From: Christiangramia portivictoriae DSM 23547
Lineage (GTDB): Bacteria > Bacteroidota > Bacteroidia > Flavobacteriales > Flavobacteriaceae
Direction of reading: 5' to 3'
DNA: 64,000 bases
Assembly (NCBI RefSeq): GCF_000423045.1
Contig: NZ_KE383971.1
Location: forward strand, 506,092-570,091
The notes under the pieces were generated by a model that saw only the letters and a list, made by a program, of their open reading frames with translations, searched no databases and was not told the origin of the DNA. Below are positions 56,985-64,000 of the stretch, piece after piece. How positions within the stretch are numbered: position 1 is the first letter of the stretch; each line of letters starts with the position of its first letter. A program made the translations under genes and the position numbers.

Positions 56985-58457
56985 TTACTTGGTAGAAATC
57001 TTTCTGATTTTTAATCCGATAGCAGCAAATAGAAGCGTCATAAAGGGACTCAAATAATTAAAGAAAGCGTAGCCAGCATAAGAAAGAACCGGAACACCCA
57101 GAACTCCACTATGATATGCTCCACAAGTGTTCCACGGAATAAGTACAGAAGTAACCGTTCCCGAATCTTCAAGACTACGGCTTAAATTTTCTGGAGCCAG
57201 TCCCTTATCTTTATAGGCCTTCGCAAACATTTTTCCCGGCACAACGATAGCAAGATACTGGTCTGATGCGGTCACATTCAGGGCAAGGCAGCTGAAAACG
57301 GTGCTGGCAAACAATCCGAAGGTGGTATGGAAAAGATTTAGAAGTGCTTTGCTAATCCTGGAAAGAGCTCCAATGGCTTCCATAATTCCGCCAAATACCA
57401 TGGCGCAAATGATCAACCAGATAGTTCCCAGCATTCCCTGCATTCCGCTGGAAGCAAAAAGGTCATTAAGAGTTGCAGAATCGGTTTCTACTGCGGTATC
57501 TACGGTGATGGCATTCATAAGTCCTTTGTAACCACTCACAAAATTGAGTTCGCTCATTCCACTTACAGCCAGAACGATATCTGGTTGCACGATGAGAGCG
57601 GCCACAGCACCGGCTAGAGTTCCAACTAATAATGCGATAAGCGGAGAGGTTTTCTTGACGATAAGAATGATTACGATGACAGGAACTACAAAGAGCCAGG
57701 GCGTTATCGTAAAACTCTTTTCAATGGAAGCTAGGATCGTAGAAGTATCTGTAGTTCCACTGGTGTCCAAGTTAAGTCCAATTATGATAAAGGCGATTAG
57801 AGTTATGGTAATTGTAGGCACGGTGGTTAATGCCATGTATTTGATATGTGTAAAAAGATCTGTGCCTGCCATGGCTGGAGCAAGATTCGTGGTATCACTT
57901 AAAGGAGACATCTTATCCCCAAAATAGGCTCCGGAAAGAATTGCACCCGCCGTCATGCCCAGGCCTATACCCAGTGCATCAGCGATCCCGATAAGGGCGA
58001 TACCTACGGTAGCTGAAGTTGTCCAGCTACTACCCGTGGCTACAGAGATCACAGAACAGATCACGACGCAGGCAGCCAGGAATATTGTAGGATTTAGAAT
58101 AAGGAGTCCGTAATAGATCATAGTAGGGATAATTCCACTAATAAGCCAGGTTCCCGCCAGAGCTCCTACCATCAGGAGTATAAGGATCGCTCCGGAAGTG
58201 CTTTGAATATTGCCGGCAACTTCATCAACCATTGTGTCAAATTTCACTTTATTAAAGTAACCAACGATAGCGGCCACGGCACCACCAAGTAGTAGAATGA
58301 ACTGGTTGGAACCACCAAGAGCATCATCTCCAAAAACGAAAACATTAAAGGCAAGCATGGCGACCAGTATAATTACCGGGATCAAAGCTTCCCAGATACT
58401 TAATTCCTTATTCTCGATCACAGGTTCATTTTCAGGATGCGCAGCAGAGTGTTCCAT
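56985..58457 (-). CDS. nhaC: NhaC family Na+/H+ antiporter
   Basis: 490 residues, about 11-12 membrane segments. NhaC hallmarks: SVATGSSWTTSATVGIALIG, GAYFGDKMSPLSDTTNLAPA and LALNVTASDQYLAIVVPGKMF. It exports sodium in exchange for protons. A large hairpin lies in the leader between the methionine gamma-lyase-like gene and this gene. Confidence 0.92.
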   Translation of the reverse strand: MEHSAAHPENEPVIENKELSIWEALIPVIILVAMLAFNVFVFGDDALGGSNQFILLLGGAVAAIVGYFNKVKFDTMVDEVAGNIQSTSGAILILLMVGALAGTWLISGIIPTMIYYGLLILNPTIFLAACVVICSVISVATGSSWTTSATVGIALIGIADALGIGLGMTAGAILSGAYFGDKMSPLSDTTNLAPAMAGTDLFTHIKYMALTTVPTITITLIAFIIIGLNLDTSGTTDTSTILASIEKSFTITPWLFVVPVIVIILIVKKTSPLIALLVGTLAGAVAALIVQPDIVLAVSGMSELNFVSGYKGLMNAITVDTAVETDSATLNDLFASSGMQGMLGTIWLIICAMVFGGIMEAIGALSRISKALLNLFHTTFGLFASTVFSCLALNVTASDQYLAIVVPGKMFAKAYKDKGLAPENLSRSLEDSGTVTSVLIPWNTCGAYHSGVLGVPVLSYAGYAFFNYLSPFMTLLFAAIGLKIRKISTK

Positions 58458-58488
58458 TCAGGAGATTCTATTTTTTCAGGCATAAATA

Positions 58489-58533
58489 AAGCCTTAGGGT
58501 ATCCTGAAAAACTTCAGATCTACCTTAAGGCTT
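58489..58533 (-). terminator. Two-tier hairpin between the methionine gamma-lyase-like gene and nhaC
   Basis: Outer arms AAGCCTTAGGGTA (58489-58501) and TACCTTAAGGCTT (58521-58533), 13 bp with one mismatch, plus an inner stem CTGAA-AAAC-TTCAG. It ends about 30 bases before the nhaC start and 80 bases after the upstream stop codon; a terminator with TATTT after it or a leader structure of nhaC. Confidence 0.6.
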
Positions 58534-58614
58534 AAAAATTTATAACCGCTCGTTAATGTTGTTCATTTTTTTATGAACGTAATTTTACGACATTCGGCTT
58601 AATCCTGCAAAATT

Positions 58615-59829
58615 TTAGACCATTTCAGCGTTTAGTACGCCTACTTCTTCCATACAGGCTTTCATTAGTTCGTAAGTTCTTGCGATATCATTATCCAGAC
58701 CAATGGAAAATCGAATCAAACCATCACTCAATCCCATTTCCATTTGCTCTTCTTCAGGAATTTCCGAAGAAGTGGAGGTGCCGGGTGCGCTAAACAAGGT
58801 TTTGTAGAAGCCTAAACTTACCGCCAGGTAGCCAAGATTTCTTTCCTGCATAAGCTCCATCAATTCATTGGCTTTATCCAGAGAACCAACATCCACGGTC
58901 AGCATTCCGCCAAAACCATAAGATTCGTTCATCATGCTTTTAAAGGTTTCATGTCCTGGGTGGGATTCCAGTCCCGGGTATACGGTTTTCAGCCCGTCTT
59001 TCTGAAATTTATGCGCGAGGAACATCGCATTGTGGCTATGTTGCTTCATGCGAATATGCAGGGTTCGTAAATTTTTCAGAATAGAAGCTGCACGAAGGCT
59101 ATCCATCGTAGGTCCCAGAAGCATGGCTGCACCATCGTTGACATTTCTTAGATCATTGATGAACTCGGTAGTACCACAAACAACTCCGCCAACCGTATCA
59201 CTGCTACCGTTAATAAATTTAGTTAGACTATGAATCACCACATCTGCACCAAGTTTTATAGGACTAATACTAAGAGGTGAGAAGGTATTATCAACTACCA
59301 GTTTGGAATGAGAAGCTTTGGAAATTTGAGCCAGGGCTTCAAGATCTGCGATCTCCAATAAAGGATTGCTAACACTTTCGCAGTAGATCACTTTTGTATT
59401 CTTCTGAAGGGCATCCTGCACCAATTCAGGTTTAGTGATATCTACGAATGTGGTTTCAATTCCAAACTTGGGAGCGAAATTCTTTAGAAACGCATAGGTA
59501 CCACCATAAACAGTTCTGCTACAAACAATATGGTCACCGGCATTACAAAGCTGCATTAATACTGAAGTGATCGCACCCATTCCAGAAGCTGCAACATTAG
59601 CAGATTCTGTACCCTCCATGGCGGCAAGTGCTTCTCCAAGATAGAGATTAGATGGAGAGGAATGCCGGGAATATAAATAACAGCCTTCGGCGTTACCTTC
59701 AAAGGTATCGAACATGGTTTTGGCTGAAAGAAAGGTGTAGGTGGAAGAATCTGATATGGAAGGGTTCACCCCTCCAAATTCTCCGAAATATTGTAAGTCC
59801 TGAATGCGATCTGCTGGTTTGTATTTCAT
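58615..59829 (-). CDS. Methionine gamma-lyase / trans-sulfuration PLP enzyme
   Basis: 404 residues, Cys/Met-metabolism PLP family. YSRHSSPSN near the start (phosphate-binding Tyr/Arg), GMGAITSVLM, SRTVYGGTYAF, PLP-aspartate in VVDNTFSPLS, and the Schiff-base lysine in HSLTKFINGSSD. Methionine gamma-lyase is preferred over cystathionine gamma-synthase or beta-lyase because the divergent neighbour is an Lrp-type regulator, as for the mdeA/mdeR pair of Pseudomonas putida; the exact reaction is not fixed by sequence. Confidence 0.88.
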   Translation of the reverse strand: MKYKPADRIQDLQYFGEFGGVNPSISDSSTYTFLSAKTMFDTFEGNAEGCYLYSRHSSPSNLYLGEALAAMEGTESANVAASGMGAITSVLMQLCNAGDHIVCSRTVYGGTYAFLKNFAPKFGIETTFVDITKPELVQDALQKNTKVIYCESVSNPLLEIADLEALAQISKASHSKLVVDNTFSPLSISPIKLGADVVIHSLTKFINGSSDTVGGVVCGTTEFINDLRNVNDGAAMLLGPTMDSLRAASILKNLRTLHIRMKQHSHNAMFLAHKFQKDGLKTVYPGLESHPGHETFKSMMNESYGFGGMLTVDVGSLDKANELMELMQERNLGYLAVSLGFYKTLFSAPGTSTSSEIPEEEQMEMGLSDGLIRFSIGLDNDIARTYELMKACMEEVGVLNAEMV

Positions 59830-60005
59830 GATTTCTGAATTTATTATTCAAACTTCTCTTATTGTAAACCAATTATCAACTGTTTGGTGTGTTTATAGAA
59901 TATAAAACTGAAAATATCTCATATTACCACATAAAAATCTATTTTAAAACTTTAATTCGTAATTATTCTGATAATATTTAAACTTCAGAAAATATTGTAA
60001 ATCTT

Positions 60006-60464
60006 ATGAAAATAGACGAACTGGATAAGAGAATTTTACGGCACCTACAGCAGGATAGCAAAAAGACAAATAAGGAGATCGCAAATGATCTGGGTTTATC
60101 GGTCACAGCGATCTACGAGCGTATCAAAAAACTGGAGCGTGAGAGAGTGATTTCAAAATATGTGGCACTGGTGAACCCAGATCGTGTCGAAAAGGGCTTT
60201 ATGGTACTTTGCCAGATCAAACTCATTCAGCATAAAAAAGAAATTCTAACAAAATTTGAAAAGGATATCACCAGTTTACCCGAAGTGATTGAATGTTTAC
60301 ATGTGAGTGGTGACTATGATTATATCCTCAAGGTGCTCGTAAAAGACATGGATGCATACCGGGAATTCATGGTCGCCAAGCTTACCAGTCTGGATCATAT
60401 TGGAAGTACTAAAAGCGTCTTTACGATCAATAAAGTGAAGCAGAGCACCATCATAAATCTCTAA
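60006..60464 (+). CDS. Lrp/AsnC family transcriptional regulator
   Basis: 152 residues. N-terminal helix-turn-helix (LDKRILRHLQQDSKKTNKE, NDLGLSVTAIYERIKKLER) and the C-terminal RAM/ACT ligand domain (VSGDYDYILKVLVKDMDAY). Divergent from the methionine gamma-lyase-like gene across an AT-rich 176-base region, so it probably regulates that gene in response to an amino acid. Confidence 0.93.
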   Translation: MKIDELDKRILRHLQQDSKKTNKEIANDLGLSVTAIYERIKKLERERVISKYVALVNPDRVEKGFMVLCQIKLIQHKKEILTKFEKDITSLPEVIECLHVSGDYDYILKVLVKDMDAYREFMVAKLTSLDHIGSTKSVFTINKVKQSTIINL

Positions 60465-60519
60465 ATCTTAAAATTTTGACGGGAGACTTTGCTGCATTGG
60501 TCATTGTAGAGAATAGTCG

Positions 60520-60527
60520 TACTTTTG
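60520..60527 (+). promoter_or_regulatory. -7 promoter element for lpd
   Basis: TACTTTTG, exact TAnnTTTG, with TTG at 60497-60499 20 bases upstream. It lies 39 bases before the ATG at 60567 and overlaps the earlier in-frame start at 60525, which it excludes. Confidence 0.65.
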
Positions 60528-60566
60528 TATTCAATTTGTTCAAAAATTAGTAAAAAACATATAATT

Positions 60567-61970
60567 ATGAGTACATATGATGTTGCAGTAATAGGATCGG
60601 GACCAGGCGGATACGTTGCCGCGATTCGCTGCGCACAGCTTGGGATGAAAACTGCGATCATAGAGAAATACTCCACGCTTGGTGGAACCTGTTTAAATGT
60701 AGGTTGTATCCCAAGTAAGGCTCTCCTTGACTCTTCTCATCACTTTGAGGATGCGATCAAGCACTTTGAAGATCATGGAATTGAAATCCCGGGAGAGGTA
60801 AAGCTTAACCTGGAAAAAATGATGGACAGGAAATCATCTGTTGTGCAGCAAACCTGTGACGGAGTGAAATTCCTGATGGACAAGAACAAGATTGATGTTT
60901 ATGAAGGAGTAGGTTCTTTTGAAGATAAGACTCACATCAAGATCGAAGGCGAAGGAGATAAGCAAACCATCGAAGCCAAAAAAATTATCATTGCCACAGG
61001 TTCCAAACCGGCAAGTCTTCCATTTATTGAACTGGATAAGGAAAGAGTGATCACTTCTACGGAAGCACTTAAGCTTAAAGAAGTTCCTAAGCACATGATC
61101 GTAATTGGTGGTGGTGTGATTGGTCTTGAACTAGGGCAGGTATATCGCCGTCTTGGAGCTGAAGTTACCGTTGTTGAGTATCTGGATCGTATCATTCCTA
61201 CAATGGACAGCGCACTTTCAAAAGAACTTCAAAAAGTTCTTAAGAAGCAGGGCATCAAATTTCATGTGAGCACCAAAGTGAAGTCTGTGGAAAGAAATGG
61301 TGACGAGATCATCATTAAAGCAGATGATAAAAAAGACAAGGAGATCGAGATAAAAGGAGATTACTGCCTGGTTTCAGTAGGTAGAAAACCTTTTACAAAA
61401 GGATTGAATGCAGAAGCAGCGGGAGTTGAGCTTGATGATAAGGGAAGAGTAAAAGTGAATGATCATTTGCAAACTAATGTAGATAATATCTATGCCATTG
61501 GAGATGTGGTGCGTGGAGCCATGCTTGCTCATAAAGCTGAAGAAGAAGGAACGATGGTTGCTGAATTGATCGCGGGACAGAAACCTCATATCGATTATAA
61601 CCTGATTCCGGGAGTTGTGTATACCTGGCCTGAAGTTGCTTCAGTAGGTAAAACTGAAGAGCAATTGAAGGAAATGGGCGTAAAGTACAAGGAAGGTAAA
61701 TTTCCAATGCGAGCATTAGGACGTTCAAGAGCCAGTGGAGATATTGACGGACTCATAAAAATCCTTGCCGATGAAAAGACTGATGAGGTTCTTGGAGTGC
61801 ACATGATTGGAGCAAGAACTGCAGATTTGATTGCTGAAGCGGTTACGGCTATGGAATTCAGAGCCTCTGCGGAAGATATTGCGAGAATGAGCCATGCTCA
61901 CCCAACGTATGCCGAAGCTGTTAAGGAAGCTGCCCTTGCCGCTACTGAAAACAGAGCTCTGCATATCTAG
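60567..61970 (+). CDS. lpdA: Dihydrolipoyl dehydrogenase
   Basis: E3 subunit of 2-oxo-acid dehydrogenase complexes. 467 residues: FAD motif AVIGSGPGGYVAAI, redox disulfide GGTCLNVGCIPSKALL, NAD motif VIGGGVIGLELGQVYRRLG, second FAD-binding segment NIYAIGDVVRG and the C-terminal catalytic HAHPTYAEAVKEAA (His-Glu dyad). Stands alone with its own promoter and terminator. Confidence 0.97.
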   Translation: MSTYDVAVIGSGPGGYVAAIRCAQLGMKTAIIEKYSTLGGTCLNVGCIPSKALLDSSHHFEDAIKHFEDHGIEIPGEVKLNLEKMMDRKSSVVQQTCDGVKFLMDKNKIDVYEGVGSFEDKTHIKIEGEGDKQTIEAKKIIIATGSKPASLPFIELDKERVITSTEALKLKEVPKHMIVIGGGVIGLELGQVYRRLGAEVTVVEYLDRIIPTMDSALSKELQKVLKKQGIKFHVSTKVKSVERNGDEIIIKADDKKDKEIEIKGDYCLVSVGRKPFTKGLNAEAAGVELDDKGRVKVNDHLQTNVDNIYAIGDVVRGAMLAHKAEEEGTMVAELIAGQKPHIDYNLIPGVVYTWPEVASVGKTEEQLKEMGVKYKEGKFPMRALGRSRASGDIDGLIKILADEKTDEVLGVHMIGARTADLIAEAVTAMEFRASAEDIARMSHAHPTYAEAVKEAALAATENRALHI

Positions 61971-61997
61971 AATTAGATAAATCACAATATTTTTTTA

Positions 61998-62023
61998 AGC
62001 CCGGACATTATGATGTCCGGGCT
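61998..62023 (+). terminator. Intrinsic terminator of lpdA
   Basis: Perfect 11-bp stem AGCCCGGACAT-TATG-ATGTCCGGGCT followed by TTTTT. The 235 bases from here to the response-regulator gene at 62262 show nothing recognisable. Confidence 0.95.
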
Positions 62024-62261
62024 TTTTAATTGCTTGTACGAAACTTTAGAATGCTCTATTGTAAATATTATTGATCAGGGAAATTGTACTTAGCGACCGT
62101 GTAATATGGAATCGTTATTTATCAGATCTATAGCTCGTCAATAATTATTAAAATTTTATAATCCGCAGGCCCGCAATGAAGAATGCTGTATCAATCTTTA
62201 TAGGGTAGCATTACATTCACAATTTCTGAATTTGATGTTAGCTTGAACGGGCGGAGAATTC

Positions 62262-62972
62262 TTAATCGAAGGTCTTAAGGACATTTGATGCCTTCTCTTT
62301 ATAACTCCGACTAACAGGCAGCGATTTATTTCCAATGATCACTTCTTCATGAGAATACGACTCAATTTTACTAATATTGATGATATATGATCTGTGAATT
62401 CTTAGAAAACTAGCATCTGGAAGTTTCTCTTCAATGGAGGAAATTGTCTCCCTGGTAACTTTAGTGCCTTCGGTAGTTTCTATTTTCAGGTAATCGCTCA
62501 AACTTTCTATCCATGATATGTTTTTGAAATCGATTTTATGCATTTTCCGATCGATTTTGACAAAAAAGAAGTCAGTTGCTAACTCCGCCCGATCTGCAGC
62601 GGTAGTTTTAGAATAAAGATTTTTGAAATTAAGAACTGCGTCGAGAAATCTTTCAAAAGAAATAGGCTTAAGCAAATAATCTGCTGCGTGAAGATTAAAT
62701 CCCTCGATAGCAAATTCTCTGTAAGCGGTGGTGAAAATCACTTTAATATCTTTATTGATGGCTTTTGCAAATGCGATCCCGGAAATCCCCGGCATGTTAA
62801 TATCCAGAAATATCAGGTCAATCTTGGTAGTACTAATACAGTTAAAAGCTTCGGTAGCATTTCGGCAGGACTGTACGATCTCCAGAAAATCTATTTTTAA
62901 AATATGATTTTTAAGGATGTCAAGGGCAACCGGTTCGTCATCAACGAGCAAACATCGAATTTTCTCAGGCAT
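62262..62972 (-). CDS. LytTR-type response regulator
   Basis: 236 residues. Receiver domain: LLVDDEP, phosphoacceptor in FLDINMPGISG (about D54), TTAYREF and LLKPIS. C-terminal LytTR DNA-binding domain (about 135-235): ISWIESLSDYLKIET, FLRIHRSYIINISKI, LPVSRSYKEK. It overlaps the sensor kinase gene by 8 bases, so the two are a cognate pair. Targets unknown. Confidence 0.95.
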   Translation of the reverse strand: MPEKIRCLLVDDEPVALDILKNHILKIDFLEIVQSCRNATEAFNCISTTKIDLIFLDINMPGISGIAFAKAINKDIKVIFTTAYREFAIEGFNLHAADYLLKPISFERFLDAVLNFKNLYSKTTAADRAELATDFFFVKIDRKMHKIDFKNISWIESLSDYLKIETTEGTKVTRETISSIEEKLPDASFLRIHRSYIINISKIESYSHEEVIIGNKSLPVSRSYKEKASNVLKTFD

Positions 62973-64000
62973 AGACAGGATTTTTTGAGAGTTTCAGAAT
63001 TAACTGTACATGAAAATGATCTTTTTGGTTCTTGATGTCAAGATGGTAATTGTTCTCGTAAAGCAGATCCAGTCTACGTTTAATATTCTCCAGACCAATA
63101 CCGCTATCAGAATTTTCTGCTGGAATTTCCGGTTTCGTATTTTCTATCGTAAACCTTAGATGTTCATTATCAAACTTCAGTTGTATAGTAATTTGCAGTC
63201 TTCCGTCAGCACCACGGCCGTGTTTAAAACAGTTTTCTACAAAAGGCAGCAATAGCATGGGCGCAATCTCCACATCTTCTGAAAACTCTTCAATATCAGT
63301 ATGAACACAGAGAAGATTCTGAAACCTCTTTTTTTCAAGGGCTATATAGTTTTGAATATGCCTTATTTCAGCATTTAGCGAAACCACTGGTTTTTTGGTT
63401 TGGTATAGAATATAATCCAGTAGTTCTGATAGTTGCAGAATCATTTCTGAAGTATTCTGGTCATTTTTCAGACTTAAACCATAGATGGTATTGAGGGAAT
63501 TGAAAAGAAAATGTGGATGGATTTGCAGCTTTAAATAATCCAGTTCCTGTTCTTTAAATTTCAACTGGGCCTCCAGGATTTTATTCCTCAATTCCTCGTT
63601 TCTGGCTGCTGTTGCATAATTGTATTTCAGTAGACTAAAGGCGGAAGACAACGCTACCACCAGGTAAACGCTAATCATGATATACGCAAGACTTTTCGTG
63701 ATTGGATAACTATCCTCATAAGTGTAACCTGAAGTGAGCACCTTCGCGTAGAAAGCTGATATACATATATAGCAGGCAGAAATCACGCAGGCAGCAAAAG
63801 TGTACAAACCAAAATGAACGTATTTCTTAGGAATGAGATACCCTGGAATGATCTGGTATACAAAAGCATAGGTTGTCATGATAGTTACCGGGAGGAAGAA
63901 AGTTGCAAAGGTGACAACCTCTTCGAAAGCTGCGCCTTCAAACCCAAAAAAGAAAGCGAAATAGGCTAACACCAAAAGCCAGAACAGGCCGTGAAGCAAC
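62965..64000 (-). CDS. LytS-like sensor histidine kinase (5' end cut by window)
   Basis: At least 344 residues; the frame is still open at the window edge and the apparent first codon is a TTG within a membrane segment, so the N-terminus lies beyond. Four or more hydrophobic segments (about residues 1-130 of the visible part), then a His_kinase domain with the H-box LQIHPHFLFNSLNTIYG and an ATPase part with LLLPFVENCFKHG and DSGIGLENIKRRL. Typical LytS/YehU-type partner of the overlapping LytTR regulator. Confidence 0.93.
   Translation of the reverse strand, partial: LLHGLFWLLVLAYFAFFFGFEGAAFEEVVTFATFFLPVTIMTTYAFVYQIIPGYLIPKKYVHFGLYTFAACVISACYICISAFYAKVLTSGYTYEDSYPITKSLAYIMISVYLVVALSSAFSLLKYNYATAARNEELRNKILEAQLKFKEQELDYLKLQIHPHFLFNSLNTIYGLSLKNDQNTSEMILQLSELLDYILYQTKKPVVSLNAEIRHIQNYIALEKKRFQNLLCVHTDIEEFSEDVEIAPMLLLPFVENCFKHGRGADGRLQITIQLKFDNEHLRFTIENTKPEIPAENSDSGIGLENIKRRLDLLYENNYHLDIKNQKDHFHVQLILKLSKNPVYA

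Noticed and set aside
62030-62261. Possible small gene or RNA between lpdA and the LytTR regulator
   Set aside because: No stable hairpin, open frame or promoter could be supported.

Overview
The window reads as a chromosomal stretch of a marine-type Flavobacteriaceae bacterium (Bacteroidota); the protein set fits a Christiangramia/Gramella-like genome, but that genus call is an inference. The evidence is a low-GC sequence, ten exact TAnnTTTG -7 promoter elements in front of genes, weak or absent Shine-Dalgarno sequences, a secreted subtilase with a type IX secretion C-terminal domain, a TonB-dependent receptor with an N-terminal carboxypeptidase-like domain, BshC of bacillithiol synthesis, DUF6952, DUF6428 and DUF4168 proteins, and a Bacteroidota-type YidC. 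Coding density is high, no gap without a gene exceeds 300 bases, and I see no rRNA, tRNA, insertion sequence, prophage or CRISPR array.

Layout. 1-2105: rimO (cut by the window start) and two small paralogous membrane proteins. 2357-7664 (minus): an M14 zinc carboxypeptidase followed by a duplicated-domain M16 peptidase, both exported. 7870-10852 (plus): bshC and a PLP decarboxylase. 10856-16164: SIMPL protein, then guaA, a LysM protein with a periplasmic-binding-protein-like domain, OsmC and a DUF922 protein. 16161-20404 (minus): nitronate monooxygenase, T9SS-exported subtilase, mnmA, lipocalin-like lipoprotein. 20592-25201: fasciclin lipoprotein, yidC, pyrG. 25313-27392 (minus): an AhpD-like protein and a GAF-DHp protein without an ATPase domain, joined to a receiver and a DUF3820 protein. 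27618-32213: GH3-like enzyme, small secreted or DUF proteins, an MFS carrier. 32275-36758 (minus): S9 peptidase, cupin, esterase, and a membrane-anchored protein with a kinase-like DRH catalytic loop. 36896-39414 (minus): arsenic resistance cluster with two operator palindromes. 39646-45983: L,D-transpeptidase, a secreted protein of unknown function, a HAD phosphatase, and an iron-uptake pair (TonB receptor, PepSY protein) behind an iron-box-like palindrome. 45989-49000: small membrane protein, SanA-like protein, nitroreductase, ribB. 48970-54558 (minus): ftsK, lolA-like and lptF/G-like genes plus an alpha/beta hydrolase. 54571-56782 (minus): diacylglycerol kinase, tpx, and an ahpC-thioredoxin-DUF6952 unit. 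56985-60464: NhaC antiporter, methionine gamma-lyase-like enzyme and a divergent Lrp regulator. 60567-end: lpd and a LytS/LytTR two-component pair cut by the window end.

Themes. Envelope biogenesis (YidC, LptF/G-like, LolA-like, LysM, L,D-transpeptidase), thiol and peroxide defence (BshC, OsmC, AhpC, thioredoxin, Tpx, AhpD-like) and secreted proteolysis (M14, M16, S8, S9) recur. I find no clearly novel multigene system. The best candidates for a second look are the kinase-like envelope protein at 35478-36758, the ATPase-less histidine-kinase module at 25313-26787, and several unusual cis elements: the inverted repeat around the MFS start, the paired ars operators, the iron-box palindrome with an intercistronic hairpin, and the large hairpin before nhaC.
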